This document shows, one piece after another, positions 45,840-59,207 of a stretch of DNA of 64,000 bases (its first letter is position 1; each line of letters opens with the position of its first letter). The notes below the pieces were generated by a model. The model ran no database searches. It worked only from the letters and a program-made list of their open reading frames with translations, and was not told where the DNA came from. This stretch comes from Gymnopus androsaceus JB14. Taxonomy: Eukaryota; Basidiomycota; Agaricomycetes; Agaricales; Omphalotaceae. Both the position numbers and the translations under genes were made by a program. The stretch spans positions 124,001 to 188,000 of the forward strand of contig ML769404.1 of the NCBI GenBank assembly GCA_009733575.1. The letters are read 5' to 3'.

Positions 45840-47215
45840 GGTGAAGAGACGCTGGGCGAGCGCACCCGCCAGCGAAACTCGTAAGCCACAAACACAATGG
45901 TGGACTACGAGAGTGAAGCCTTTATCAACATGATGGTTTTAAAGAAGAGGTTTGTTGACACGAATTGACAGGGCCGACGTCCTTTAAATCTGGCACGGAC
46001 TGGAGATAAATACGCACGGACCATGTAAGTTTTACCGGCTGGCACCGGGCAGGCATTTCTGATCGTATGAAAGTCAGAGTCAAAGCAAAGCAAGTTGTCG
46101 GCGACTTCGATACTTTCGACTCCTGAGAATCAGATACTTTCGTCGTTATTTTCGATCGTTCACCACTTGGATATATCCGGAATCTGGGGCCCCAGCCGCT
46201 TTCAGATCATGCGCACGAGGCTGTCGAATGAATCGTTAGCAAGGAAGCAAAAAAAACACAGGAATACCCACTATTCCGAAATATTCCGTTTGAGTTTTTT
46301 TCGCCGCCTACAGGCTACAACAGAATCCAGATAGCAACGAAAGTGGCGCCCTATGAGATTGCTCCTTTTGCCAGTCTGACTGGAACTGACGAAAAGTTCT
46401 GTCAGAATCAACAGCGGGAACGGTGCCAGGTGGTCTATAGCTGTAAAAGTATCGGCCGAAGACAAAACACTTGAGCTGCGGCCAAGCGAACAAATGTAAC
46501 AGATGATATAACAATATACATATTTTGGAAAGCTTGAGTTTGAGATTTCAGGAGGAAACGCTGCAGTTTGGATGTCTTTCTGCGCTGGTGTGATGCTGAA
46601 GTCCGCAGTCGCAATCGATAAAAGTGTATTCGAGAAGAGAAGTAACATCCACAGTGATCAATCCTCAAGTAGACGTGCTGGCGCGTTTTAGTCGAAGACA
46701 AATCACCGACAGAAGGACAGAAGGTGATGGAGAATGGATTAGCTTTGGTTTCGTAGAACACAAGGCAGCTGGTATACAGTTCATCCCAGCCAATCTCATT
46801 CGAAGTCGAAGTATAAGTTAACCATAAGCTCCAACAGCCTCGAAGTCTCCGAAAGGTGGCCATACGAAGAAAACGCGACAGAAACTTGTAAAATTAAGAA
46901 CTGTTCGAGTTGTATAAGTTCTAGCCTTTCATTGTCGGCATTGTGCGTGAGCTTAGTTTGAGTTTCTGTATTCCGATATTCTAGTACTAGTAGGTCGGTT
47001 TTGACTATAAGGGGTACATACCCCGAACGTCCACTTGACGATGGCGCAAAGGTGGTCCAGGAATATGGATCGAGCAGATGAACCATCTTGGTGGTGAACG
47101 AAGAGAGAATAATCCGGCGCTTGGCCATGGCGCCCGCTGACCAGTTTTGGGCGCTAAGAATTGCTCCTTCTCCCATTCCTCGTACCATCGGCACTCTTAA
47201 ACTACAAGTCCTCCA
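45840..47215. other. Long spacer between copper-fist and SFT2 genes
   Basis: No gene recognised in 1.4 kb. Several minus-strand frames of 60-160 codons (for example 46435-46863 and 46796-47272) show no family motif and partly lie antisense to SFT2. It must contain the promoters of the two divergent genes. Confidence 0.4.
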
Positions 47216-48236
47216 ATGGCCCCTTCCAATACTTCTTCGACGGAACAAAACTTTCGCTCCGGGCTTTCCCAATTCGCCTGGGCCAGAGGATCAACAAATG
47301 ACTCTCAACCACAATCGCAGTCGCAGTCTGGCGGCACTTTCTCTAGATTCTATAATGCTGTTGCTGGTGACTATATACCTCTACGGTCAAGCGAAAGATC
47401 AAATGAGGATGAAGCCTGGCTTGCGCTATCGAGATGGGAAAGGTGCGGGACAACTGGCAGCGTACATTTGTGGAAGATTACTGAATGTCAATATAGGTTA
47501 CTAGGCTTTGGAGCATGTCTCCTTGGCGCTGCTGTATGTTTCTTCGTCGCATTTCTTACCATGCTACGGTGCGTCACTCGTTTCTTTCAATCTTAAACCA
47601 CCAATTTAATGGGCATCGTATATTTCAGGCCATCCAAATTTGCTCTGGCGTTCAGGTGAGCATCGGTGGAATGCTCGTTTGCGTTATGAATATAATTCAT
47701 CATTGCTGTTTTGTAGTCTGGGTAGCTTGCTGGTGATGATAGGGCAAGTCTTTAGTTCTATCCGGAACGTTGAGCTTACCCATCACATCGCATTAGCTTC
47801 TCGGTTCTCATAGGCCCCATAAACCATCTCAAACATCTGGTATCAAAGGAGCGGCTACCGTTTGTACGTCGTAACACTTCCAATGCCCCGAATTATTGCT
47901 CACAGCCTTCGCGTTTTATCAGACTTTTGTGTATTTTGCGAGTCTTGGTGCCACCTTGTATTTTTCTTTGAGTGTGCGTGTTTGCATTCCGTCTGACTGT
48001 CGATCAGCCCTCATATCATTTACAGCTTCACTCTTTCTTTGGATCTCTTATAAGTGGGATAGTTCAAGTATGTCCAGCTGTCATTCACCCCTTCGATGAA
48101 CCTTGAACACCTGAACACTCTCCTAGATTGTGGCACTTGTGGCATATGTCCTTGCGTACTTCCCGGGGGGAACGCAGACTCTTCGACTTGGTGGGGGTCT
48201 TGCGCTTCGAGGGGCAACAAATTTGCTTCCCCGTTA
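47216..48236 (+). CDS. SFT2: SFT2 family vesicle transport protein
   Basis: Tetraspanning Golgi protein that assists fusion of endosome-derived vesicles with the Golgi (family knowledge). The start ATG at 47216 opens a Ser/Gln-rich cytosolic N-terminus with WARGSTNDSQPQ. The SFT2 domain then gives LLGFGACLLGAAVCFFVAF and LTMLRPSKFALAFSLGSLLV (conserved R-P-x-K-F-A), MIGFSVLIGPINHLKHLVS, FAFYQTFVYFASLGATLYFS, and IVQIVALVAYVLAYFPGGTQ. It ends near NLLPR at TAA 48234-48236. Six or seven exons join in frame with introns of about 50 bases. Confidence 0.9.
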
Positions 48237-48354
48237 ATCTCACCATGTATAACCAATGTTAATTTCTGACCCCGTAATATTCGAATGGTCCATTTGGAAA
48301 CTCAAAAAGGCTTCAAAGTTAGTTACGAGTACACGATCTAATACAACAAACGTG

Positions 48355-51300
48355 TCATGATGCTTCGTCTATCTCGTCGGGCATACCAGCACTATCCCGC
48401 AGTCTTCGACACATGATTTCCACGTATGCCTGGTTGGCGCGCCATTCATCTCCAGCTAAAGCCTCGTCCTGGAATAGAGAGAACAGTCAGTCAAACAAAC
48501 ACAAGTGCCAACAAATGGAACTGCTTACTGCGACGAGTGTTTGAAGCCGCTGTAAAGCAGGCATCAATTTTTTACCGACTTCGAGTCGGAATGTTTGGGG
48601 ATCTGGGGTAGACAAAAATCGCAGAGCTGTCGCGTTGGATGCGTTGAGATGAGGTGTTTTCACCTGCCCACCGTCAGCGTAACATGTGAGATGGCGCCAT
48701 AACAATAATAGTAGCATTTCGAGCGTGTCTGGAGGGAAGGATCAGTTTCTCATGTCGTGACACTGTTTTGATACACCGGCAGACGTACTCAAGATCATTT
48801 TAGCATCCCTTTGCGCCTCTACACTCATCCTTTCCAGCTCACGACAGATAAGGTTGCGTTTTTGCCCGATCTCCAGATCTTGAATGAAGTCAATGTCGAC
48901 GTCCCCTACAATCTAAAGTAACATAAGCAAGAGGATGAAAGGGCGGCCCAAGGCAGTAGTACGCACCTCCTGAATGTTGTCCACTGCGATGAGCTCTTTG
49001 GTACTTAGTTCCGCAGAGATATCGGATATCTGCTTCAGTGTGGTCGACAAGTCCTGGCAGAGCGAATTCAACGCCTCCAAGGCATCACCGAATGTTGGAA
49101 TAGTCGCTAAGAAATTGGCGTTATTAAGGAAACAAATGTTACATGTTGAGAGTCCATACCAAGGAAATGAGAGCTTCGTTCGTCGTATCGCGATGCCACA
49201 TGAACAGGAGATAGTACAAGGTTGATTTCAGGTTCTATTGCATTTAGATAAGTCAAGCAAGCAACTCTTCGATGAGAAGGGATCGTACCTGTAAAGTCAC
49301 TCGTTGCACCAGCGTACGCGACCAAGGCCTTGCGGAGGAGCCGTTCTTTCTTGCGTACTTCGACGTCGAACTTGGTTGCAGATCCGAAGCCTAAAGAAGA
49401 AACCATTCCTTATTTCACCATAATGACAGCGGTACACAAGTAATGCTTACCAGAAGCGAGTACGCTGGCACGGAAGATCTCCCCGTCAGTTTGAGGTTTC
49501 ACAGAGTTCGTCCACGATCCGCTTCCAAGGCATTTCGTTGCAAGACCCAGGATGGCAGCATTGATAGCACCAAAGCCGGAATGAGTTGAAGCCTAATAGG
49601 AGATGGTATATTCAGGCAACAGAATTATTTGATACAAATTTCACAAACCAGTTCTGATTGTGGGATCAAGGGGAGTACCTGCGCGCAGAGCGTGACAAGT
49701 AGATGTATCTCTTCCAAAAGAGCCAAGGAAAAGTCCCCAGTTTCATTCTTGAGAAGAATCACAATCGTTGCGCTGTGCCGTGATAAAAAGTCCAAGAACC
49801 TTGAAGACAAAGTCAACGAGATGTAAGAATTAGTGATAACACTTACTTGATGCGACGTCGTAGCATGCTTCCCACTTAGAGTGGCTAGCATGGCATTGAC
49901 CAGCTGCAGACTCGGCATGAAGAGGTTATGATATCGCTGGATTGCAGAGGCAAGAAAGTGTCATGATCTAGAACGACAGGGTTAACGAAATACCAAACAA
50001 CCAGTATTATACGTACCAACAAACGAAGCATCTGCCTCTGGTCTGGCATCCAGGAAGTCACACTGAGCCAAAGTAGGAATCAGCTGTACTTCCAGTAGTC
50101 GTTCAGCACCCGTCCGCGTTTGTGCCATTCGGATAAAGAAGGACATCTTCGACTCGTAAACGTATAGAGGATTTAGATCATCTATGCAAAAGTTCAGATT
50201 TAGTAAGTTCCGAAACAGATAAAAGTTGTTCTTTACCTGGATCAGGCTTGAGGACCGATTGCAGGAAGAAATCTGATTCCTTGATACCTTGCACAAAGTT
50301 GGACAAGATTCCATGACGAACTAGAGGTGTTAGAACGGGGTGTTGCTTTTCTAGCGCGGACAGTTGGATCAAAGAGTCCAAGAGCATAAACGCTACGGTC
50401 CGCCAAACCTCGGATCCATCAATCGCATCTCGGGAGACCGTGACGAGAAGACGCTCCAAACCAGTCTTCAACAAAGCCAAACTGTTGATTTGAAGCTGTG
50501 AATTCCGTGAAGGAGAGACGTGGGGGACAAGAGAAAGGGATTCGCCGAAAGGACTTGCTTCCCGGGCAGAAGGTAGCCATCGATACGCCCAAAGACTGAA
50601 TTTTGTGGGAAGGTGGATTATCTTGCGGAGAAGATATGAGCTTCACATAATTGATGAGCGCAGCGTACAGGTTCCCTCTCACAAGCTCCATGTGACTACT
50701 GCCAACGATGCATTCTAAGATGCTACGCAGTATCATATATAGGCGTTCAGCAGGCAACAACTCGGAGTGCGGATCGCCACCCGCAGACTGCAAGGATGAT
50801 TTGGTGTCGCCTATCGTCGCAGAGTTTAGTGATGGAAGAGAGAACAACCTCAGATAACAGGACGGCGGTCGATTCGTGAATATCTTCGGATTTAATGATG
50901 GGAGGAAGGACGTGAAGAATGTCGAACAGCATGTTCTCGCGATGATCCTGTGGAAGATAGTCAAAGCATTTCGTCAAGGTGGTATCCAGCATCCGTCTCC
51001 ACGCCTCGAATCCTGTGCTAACAGCATGAACAACCTGTCGGCGGTGATTCTCTATAGCACAACTTTCCAAGATGTACGAGCATTCAGTTTCTAGCTGCTG
51101 CGCTTGAACGGGCGTAATGATCTTGTTCTGTGTAAACAATGCACGCCTAGCAGTTGTCAGCAGTACAAGAAGGGCAGAACGATCGATTATTTCGCATCCT
51201 GCTGCATCCCTACGCATGCAAGCCTGTAGATTAACTTCTGCCAAAAGCTGGAGATCTGCAGGCTTGACTGTCAAAGAATCTGCCCATTCGAATGTCAAAG

Positions 51301-54300
51301 ACTGGACGAACTCGATGATCTTGAGATGCGACTGGCCAACTTCACGGAAGGGTTGGAAGACCTCATCTTCCCAGGTTGTGGATTCCTCCAGAGCAGAATC
51401 GTTGCCAAATAGAATATCAAGAACCTCGGAGATACTTCGCGATCGACCTTTGCTCGTTAAAACGTGTAGGTCCAAGGCCACGAGATCGAATATCCAAGAC
51501 CTCAATCGCAGGAAGGAGCTCAAGGTAGGGACTGTGGTTGTCACGCGCAACCCATCGTTGTATTGAACCTCTACAGTGGGTGCTTGTAGCATCTGTGGAA
51601 CCTGGGAGGGAATGGCAGAGAGATGGCGAGTAAAGAAATCTTCGCGGGTGCGCAAATACCTCATTGTTGAGCTAGACGTTCGAGGATGCACACACAGCTG
51701 ATAAATGACATGATAACAGCGCTCCGCGAGAGCTGGAAGAGTGGCGAACAGCGGGGGAGTTTGATTGTCCGCCCGTTTTCCTTTTCCCGGAATGCCGGTA
51801 TTGAGAAGTTGGAGGAGGATGTGGACACAGGTGCTACGTGCACCTAGTGCGTGAGGATCCTGAATCCCCTGCTCGAAACTCGTTCCTCCAAACAACAGAT
51901 AATGAGCCATATTTGGAAATGGTCGGCTAGAATCCGTGTTGTGTATGAGCATGTCGAGGACAGCGGTTCTAGTTGCTTGCTCCAGTGATATTGGAATGTC
52001 TTCGATATCAGGGGAACCTGCACCGGTTATCTGTTCAGCTGTTGTTTCGGCAGAAGAGATATCCTCCGACGATTCTACGCCCAGAATCTGCAGGTATCCA
52101 CCCAAAATACGATCCGAGTCTTCGCTGCGTTCAATGAGGGCAGCGAGATTGGAGAAGGCACTCGAAGCCGAGAGTAAATCGATGATCTTCACTGAGAGTA
52201 AAACCACTTCGAAATGCGAAGGATATGCAACATAGGCCGCTATAGCAGGCGCGTAATGTGCCGAAAAAGACAACGCTTGGTCGAATTTGATAAAGTAAGA
52301 GCGAGGATGGATGGTGCCAATGAGTGGTGCGCTATCAAACTCTGAGATGAGCGGTACAAGGATATCCAAAAAGATGTCTTGGATCTCGAGGACTCGATGG
52401 ACAATCCTCAGGATCCGTGTTATAGTGCTCTCGAAAAACGGTTCTTCATCCGCGAACCCTTTCTCGAAACCGATCAAGCCTTCGACAACATACGAAAGCA
52501 CAGAAGCCTGCAACGTGGACGAACTCAGCATACGTTTCATCACTTCGTATCCCGGATGAATGAGGTATGGAACGACCGAGTTCTCTTTCAAGGAGCCCTC
52601 TTCTGCGGAGGAAAGCAGAGTTTCCATATCATAACTAGCGAGTACCCGCTCGATGAAGGCCAAGCAGAGGTCGTTCATCTGCCACCTTTCCGAAGGACGC
52701 AGATAATCGCGACTCGAGATCTTGGAAAATACGTTGTCAACGACGAAAGTCACGAATGGTCCAATACCTGGGAGTCGATATGGTTGACCGAGAGATTCGG
52801 GTATCGTATTACTAGAACCTTGGTCCGAGACACGTTCCTTCAAGGGTATTCGCTTCGGAGTGTGGATAAGCGTGCTCAAAAGCTTTAAGAAGGGAATGGT
52901 TGCTGGGTAAAGACCATGAGCAGCTTCGATTTCTTCCAGCTCGACTTCGACTCCTTTCACAGGTATAAAGGCGGCCCCAAAGCCAACAGTCGTAGAGGCT
53001 CGAACATTAATCACCTCTAGTCTCTCCATCAGTGTCCAGACAGCTCGACAGATCTCGACTCCAGGTATTCCCGCTCCAGGCTGACAAAAGGCGGCCAATG
53101 TCTCGAAGATCATGCCCTTGAGCTCCAAAGGTACTCTGAGAGGTATGAGCGACACCAGGGTGGGGATAGCCCGAAAATGAGCATGTCCTGAGATTGTCAC
53201 GCGAACCGCGACAGAGTGGGTCACGACCGTTGATAGCAGTCGAAGGAATGATTGTGCCAAAAGAACGTCCTGGGGCCCAGCTGCATTTCCTGTGCACGGC
53301 TCGATGTAGGCACCAAAGTTGGCCCTCCGAATATACTCTGATTATTTCCCTGCGGCGCGACCGGACTGCGAACGCCAGGACCGGCAGCCCAAGAATCCAG
53401 TAGGCCGAACACAATATCCCAAGAAACCGATGAACCACCTGAAGGTAATGAGCTTCCAGGAATGACTTCGCCGCCACCCCGGGCCATGAAATTGTATGCC
53501 AACTCGCTACACTGCTGGCCTTTCGATAGTCCGGCCAACATATCGTACAGCGCCATGTTCATGTTTGGGTCTTGAGTTTGCGTTGACCAAACGGCCCACT
53601 GCAGAAAAGCGGGCAGGCGACCAGCTGTGGTTTCGAGATACTCGAGGTATGTGGTGCGATTGGGCTCAACCTGATGTCCAGCACCCCAAAACTGAAGGGC
53701 GGATTCTGCAGGTAAACTCGAATATAGTAGCCCAATGAAAGGAGTAGAGCATGGCAATATCATTTCTTGGGGGCGATGATTGCTTTTCAGGCTCTAGAGT
53801 CGAAGCTGGACGGAAACGAGAAGCATTTGACCGTGTTCGATCTGTACGAGCATTGGCCAGCACCAAATCCTCCTGACGTTGCTTTATCTTTCGAAGTTCA
53901 GAGGAAGCATGGGTGATCAATGAACGGACAAGGGCCTCGAATGCATTCAGAACGTACACCCTGAAGTCATCTGCAGGCACCTCTCGCTGCTCCTGTTGCT
54001 CGGACGAAAGTGCTATGCCGCTGAGTAGGGAAGGGGAAAACGTGAACGTGGATCTCCGGAGTTGTAAAAGGGCCATGGAAAGATATAGGAATATATCTCC
54101 TTGGACAGCATTCCATATCTGCACTTCCAGTTCTTCCGTGCGGAAACCGTCGCGATTCTCTAGGTTTGGATTACGATGCCGATGTTCCGTAAGGAAAAGA
54201 GTCCATTTCAGAAGGACTGTAGCCTTTAATCCAGCTTCTTTCCAATCGGAAGTGGATTCCAACTTCTTGGTCATGAATGAGACAAGGACTTTGTCGTTGG

Positions 54301-55277
54301 CAACAGCACTTCGCGTTCGAGCTCCGTGTGTATCTGGGTTCACCGTATCAAAGACCGTCAGGACAGTAGTGAGAACGTAGAATGTCATGCTATGGTTCGG
54401 ATTGATCGCAAGCCATTCTACCATAACTTTGATCTCGTTGGGCGATACGAGACCGAGACGAGCAATGAGATATAGACAGTTGGCAAGGTATCTCCGCTCG
54501 TACTTTAACGAATCATACCGAGCATTGGATATATCGAAGCCGAGAGTGGGAGCACCTGGAACGAAATCAGATGTACAGCAACTCAAAGAGAATGGGGGAC
54601 ATACCTTGCTGAGGAAGGGTTGTATTGGTTTGTGCACTTTTTCTGGCATTGTCTGCACGAGCAATAACACTTCCGAGATTTTCCATCTCCTTGAAAATTC
54701 GGTAAGCGAGCGGAATTTCGCCTCCACCAGGAGTAGTTTGCGGCGCAGCGAGATCATTCCTAACATATCTGTCAATATGATGGTACAGTGGAGGCGCATC
54801 GGGGGACTCTGCGGCCTCTGCAGCTTCGAGCAGATAACGTATGCAATCGACTAGGTGGCGACGCCGTGAGTGAAACTCGGCTACAGCCAGTTCGAGGCAG
54901 CTAACAGGGTTTATGTTCGGATTTTGGGTCATAATAGAATGAATGAGGCCGGCAACATGTCGTTCAGAGCATTCCAGGTATTGGGATAGAAATATTACTT
55001 GTCCTGCAAATTCCGAGTTGACGGCGACTTGCTTGCCATTAATTACTGTTTTCCCTGGAATTATAATTAATGAAATTGGTTCAAGCTTATAGTAGAGTTA
55101 CGCACCAGCTTCAATCTCCTTTTGTTCCTGTGGATTCCGACCACCAACTTCGAAAACATTGGCAAGACGCGATTTGTGAAGCATCAGCGCATCAAAAAGC
55201 TCCTGCTGGACGTTTTGGGCGCCATGATCCCCTAGCGCAGTGAGAAGAGACGTTCTTAGGTGGGAAATGGTCTCCAT
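48355..55277 (-). CDS. NUP192: Inner-ring nucleoporin NUP192/NUP205
   Basis: Large alpha-solenoid scaffold of the nuclear pore inner ring. Start METISHLRTSLLTALGDHG at 55277; end MPDEIDEAS at TGA 48355. The predicted product of roughly 2,000 residues suits the family. Recognisable stretches include IPLAYRIFKEMENLG, RRYLANCLYLIARLGLVSPN, IGLLYSSLPAESALQFWG, FLQWAVWSTQTQDPNMNMAL, ELKGMIFETLAAFCQPG, ICRAVWTLMERLEVIN, MELVRGNLYAALINYVKLI, DAIDGSEVWRTVAFMLLDSL, RHGILSNFVQGIKESD and DDLNPLYVYESKMSFFIRM. One exon of more than 2.4 kb (about 53260-50794) is open. Single-base insertions are inferred at about 53738 (between AMLYSF and IGLLYSS) and 50793 (between RRHQIIL and QSAGGDP). A further unclear frame change lies near 50560-50640. 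Confidence 0.92.
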
Positions 55278-55652
55278 TTCCAACGCGCCTACGAGACGAC
55301 CTCGTCGAAGAATTCAAAGAAGAAAAACGCGTATGAACAACCGCGTGATGCTATCCTACCAATCTTATCTTATCTAAGACCGCTAAGCGCTCCACTGGGT
55401 TCAATCAAGTTAGATCCGCTCTTGCAGATGCATAGGTGCGCATTATAGGTTTTCTCAACGTCCTCTTACTCAAGTCATTAACCAGCGTCAATTAGACGTT
55501 CCGGTCTTGGTTATCCGCGCGTATAGATATAGTGAGTGTTTGCCCAACCACGCGGGGCCAAGCCCCAGCCAAACCTCGTCGACTAGCATTCCACATTGAC
55601 TGTATTATTCTATAGCATACTCTAGCACACTTATCTCATCATTACATCGAGA
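55278..55652. other. Divergent promoter region
   Basis: Separates the NUP192 gene (minus) from the small gene at 55653 (plus). The phrase CTTATCTAAGACCGCTAAGCGC at about 55371-55392 resembles the left end of the dispersed repeat found at 56.5 and 59.2 kb. Confidence 0.35.
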
Positions 55653-56178
55653 ATGTCACTGCCCGTCTTCGACTTTTTCGCCGGGTAACGCTCTTCATGA
55701 TCTCTTCGAACAAACGTGACTGAAATTGTTGAATCAGTCTGCAAGACCGCGAAAAGAACCTGAGCGATCCTCTCCCCGAGCATCTATGCCCGGTCATTCG
55801 TTACGGCACTTTCACTCCGTATCTGAAGTAGCCCCCTTCTGACTCTACCCTTCAAAGTAATTCTCTGATATTCGCTGCCTCAGATATCCCAGAGAGCCGC
55901 CCCCGCCTGCCCCACCTTTTGACGACGATTGTGTTTGTCTCTACTATGGATTCGAAATCTCCGATCAGATGATTTCCGACTGGGAGGCAAAGAACCCCGA
56001 GAAAAACATCCACGCCAAATATGACAACAGTGTCGTAGTCATACCTCGGCTTATGAGCAGTGTATGCGAACGAGTTGGACTGGGACAGGGCCCTTCGTAT
56101 CAGATGAGCCTTGCACAGGAACGGAGGGAATCTTCACCTTGCAAGAAGGATGTTGTGTATTTTGCATCTGTATCATAG
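55653..56178 (+). CDS. Small protein of unknown function
   Basis: Three exons with good GT-AG boundaries (55653-55684, 55738-55827, 55884-56178) make one frame of 138 residues starting MSLPVFDFFAGLQDREKN and ending at TAG. It includes a proline-rich stretch (YPREPPPPAPPFDDD), then CVCLYYGFEISDQMISDWEA. There is no signal peptide, membrane segment or motif I recognise. Clean splicing of two introns into one frame is the main reason to believe it. It is transcribed away from NUP192. Confidence 0.5.
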
Positions 56179-56518
56179 ATGCGCGAGTCGTTGTTTTGGT
56201 CGCCTAGTAGGGAGCTGCTGTTGAAGGTGGCAGAAGAGCTTGGTGCTGAAGGTCCGCAATGGATAAAGGTTTGATGCATGTAGTTGGTGAGCATAACTCC
56301 CCCGCAAGATGCTCTGAGCTAACAAGATTGCGAGATGATTCCATACAGACTTAAATAAATGTAACAACGCAGTTCAGTATTTGTGCTTAAATTTACCGGC
56401 GCCTCTTATGTCGCATCACTCGAAATCTAACCAGCTTCAGAGGCGCGTGGCGTATTTGAAGTTCTTCTTGACCTCCCTCAAGCTCCACTTCATCCACTGT
56501 TTCGCACGGACCGCTAAG

Positions 56519-56722
56519 CGCTCGTTTCTTTTCTCTTGCTCCCGAATCTCCGACCGTATTAACTCAGTTAGTCGTACATCTTCATCAGCTATCCACCAGT
56601 AATTCTTCACGTATTTCAGGAAAGAGGTTTGTGTAAAGCCTGTTTCAGCTCTGAAGCTCAGCGTGGCGTTACATACTACATATTACAGTTGAAGATCCCA
56701 GGGCAAAAGAAGTATTCAAAAG
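56519..56722 (-). repeat. Dispersed repeat, copy 1 (possible exon fragment)
   Basis: Shares TTTC..TCCCGAATCTC, CACGTATTTCAGG, GTTTCAGCTCTGAAGCTCAG and GATCCCAGGGCAAAAGA with copy 2 at 59.2 kb, in the same order and orientation. On the minus strand it reads as a charged helix-like peptide (WWIADEDVRLTELIRSEI, then REQEKRNERL) that continues leftward into WMKWSLREVKKNFKY, suggesting a gene fragment. The parent gene was not identified. Confidence 0.7.
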
Positions 56723-57820
56723 GAACGATCTTGAATCTGGTATGCAGTTCTTCTTGTTTCGATTTTTCTTTTCGTATCAATAATTGTTTTGATATATGTT
56801 TTAGCCCCGCGAATTCTTCTCATCTCACTCCTGCGCTTGCTCTCTAGTTCTCTGTCATCCAGCGTCGTACAAGAGGATAATTGATCAAAGCCGTATTAAC
56901 CTCGAGCAACGCTATCCCTTGGTCTGGCATCTCCATCGCAGACAAACCCATAACAGAACTCACTGATGCGCTACATGGTTTGACTTTACTGCTTGGTCGC
57001 GGAGAACTTGCATCAAGATTCGGCGTACATTCCGAAGCTAGGGCGGCAGCTGAGTGCAACAAGTTACCTTCGTCGAGTTATCAGATCCTGATACTCTTGC
57101 AGATGCATAATGTCCCTCTCTACAAAGAGTGGAAAGAGGACACCAGGATTGCCGTTGGTGAAGAACCACGTTAGGTTGGACGCTAATGGGCCTAAATTTC
57201 AAATCTGGGTCAGCTATATATATACTCAATGCCGACCAACTAACTGTTGTTTAGATCGAAACCTACTTCACTCTTATGCGGATCCTCGCCCGAGTTAGAT
57301 TTTTGGTTTACTCGCTCGCTAACAATGGTTGGTTCTTGCACTTCTTCCTTCCTATGCGTATCTTAGGCATGAAATTTGGGTGACCGAGTCAAACTTCGAT
57401 ACGGTTCAGGACCCGAGCTCGGATGACCCTTAGCTGGGTCTCAAATGACTCTCTATTCCGCACCGACAATTTCCATTCGACACCTTTGCATTGATGCTGG
57501 ATGCCGCTCGCGTTGTAAATCCAGAACTCTCAGTTTGCATGGAATTGTTCACTGGCAGCACAAAATGAACTTGCTAGTCGTCAAGAGGCTGGAAATTAAT
57601 AGTCTCATTCGTGAAAGCCATCACGATGCCAAGGGGTATTCCAGATTGTTGTATTGTCACGGACTCGGTAAACCTGCTGGCTCCCTGGTATTACACGTTC
57701 AGATTACTGATTTCTTCGAACACTGTGACTCTTTCTATTTTCAGTTCTCTTATACGAATTTGCTGAACGTTATACATTGTAGTTGTTTGTACACGAATAT
57801 CGAATCTTCCTTCCAACTAT

Positions 57821-58384
57821 TCATCCAACAGTGATCTTTTTCGATGCAGCCTCTGCCCCAGATTTAGGGAAAGTGACCGTCAAGACCCCATTTTCCATCG
57901 AAGCTTTGATCTCCTCTTCCTATACAACGCAGTCAGACAAATTATCAGCCACGCGAACGGACAAAGAAACTTACGTTGATTCCTTGAGGTAACTTCAAAG
58001 TCCTCGAAACCTTTCCGAAACCTCTTTCGCGGATGAGATACCCATCCTTCTCATGCTCAGAAGAGATCTTGCTTTCACCGGAAACGATTAACTGGCCATC
58101 GTGAAAGTCGATCTGCACATCCTCTTTCTTCAGGCCCGGCAGTTCGAATGTGGCAGTCACTGTATTTGTGGATTTGTTTTCATGAAGATCCATCCTGTAA
58201 ATATCGACATTAGGCTGTGAATCGTAGTACGGGACACGAAACAGACGTACCTTGGCTTTGTAGCTTGTGTAACAGTGTTGAGGACAGAACCCTGTCGTCT
58301 GTTTTGTGCCGCTGGAGATGAAACCTCGTCAAAAAAGCGGTCAAAGTGGTAGAAGGGCTCGTAATAGTAGAGACTGGTGGACAT
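57821..58384 (-). CDS. Small heat shock protein (Hsp20/alpha-crystallin)
   Basis: ATP-independent cytosolic chaperone that holds unfolding proteins. The start MSTSLYYYEPFYHFDRFFD at 58384 is a typical sHSP N-arm. The alpha-crystallin domain covers MDLHENKSTNTVTATFELPG, KEDVQIDFHDGQLIVSGES, GYLIRERGFGKVSRTLKLP, then EEIKASMENGVLTVTFPK (the A-x-x-x-n-G-V-L signature). It ends KKITVG at TGA 57821. Three exons join in frame. The length of about 155 residues is normal. Heat-shock elements and a TATA-like box precede it. Confidence 0.94.
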
Positions 58385-58439
58385 GTTGTCGTGAATGTGA
58401 GTGTAAGTGTGTTTGATATGTTTGTGGCCCACGGATGGA

Positions 58440-58583
58440 CTCTTATATCTTTCAGATCTTTGCTAGAATGTTCTACATCGTTGTATTTTTCGTCGCATTG
58501 ATGCTCATACATTCTATGTCTTCGCTGGAAATATGACGCAGCTCGTCAGTCTTGAACTTGTAAGTATGTCGAAACTTCTAGAA
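58440..58583 (-). promoter_or_regulatory. Heat-shock promoter of the Hsp20 gene
   Basis: A perfect three-unit heat-shock element GAAACTTCTAGAA (GAAnnTTCnnGAA) lies at 58571-58583 and a two-unit element GAATGTTC at 58466-58473. A TATA-like GATATAAGAG (minus strand) lies at about 58442-58451, roughly 60 bases before the ATG at 58384. This arrangement indicates control by HSF1. Confidence 0.75.
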
Positions 58584-59207
58584 CATTGGCGAAACTCCTG
58601 GTGCATAGTTATCTTTGACGCCTTGCTTTATGGGTAAGCCCTAGGCTACCTACTTGTAAAATAACTAGCACATTTAATACATCAAGCATCGGAAGCAACT
58701 ATGCACCAGATCTAATTCATCGAAAACTCCAAGGAGACAGTCAGTGAGAAAGTCGCAGATTGTCACGTTGAACGAAAGCTGAATTTCGAGTCGCGCTTGA
58801 AGCCAAGGAGTTGAGGCGCGAACAAAAACTGAGAGTGCAGAATACAGCAGAATATTCAATAAAATTTTAGGCTAATTTTGCGAGCTTCATGGCCCTGGTT
58901 CTTATCAGTAGGGTGAGAGGTCAATTTTTGAGCGTCGTCATGCTATATTGAACGCAGAGATGCTTTCTTGCACTGTAGTGATATGGATAATACGGGATAT
59001 GGAGAAGGGACGTGTAGTACGTAGTTCAAGCCCGGTGACTTTGAGGATAGCCTACTATCTTGTCATGGGAGTGATGCTACATGGTGGATGGCTTTTTGCA
59101 CGTATGTTTGCTCGATGCTACATAAATACTTACATCTCTTTTGAACTGAAAAATTTAAGTCAAAGCCGACGGAGTCGGCGCTTAAGCATCTAGTCTTATC
59201 TAAAACC

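Noticed and set aside
46435..47272. Overlapping minus-strand frames left of SFT2
   Set aside because: Partly antisense to SFT2, no recognisable motif and no consistent splicing between them.
56881..57174. 97-codon plus-strand frame and its antisense partner
   Set aside because: Neither shows a family motif or a clear gene structure; coding status could not be supported.
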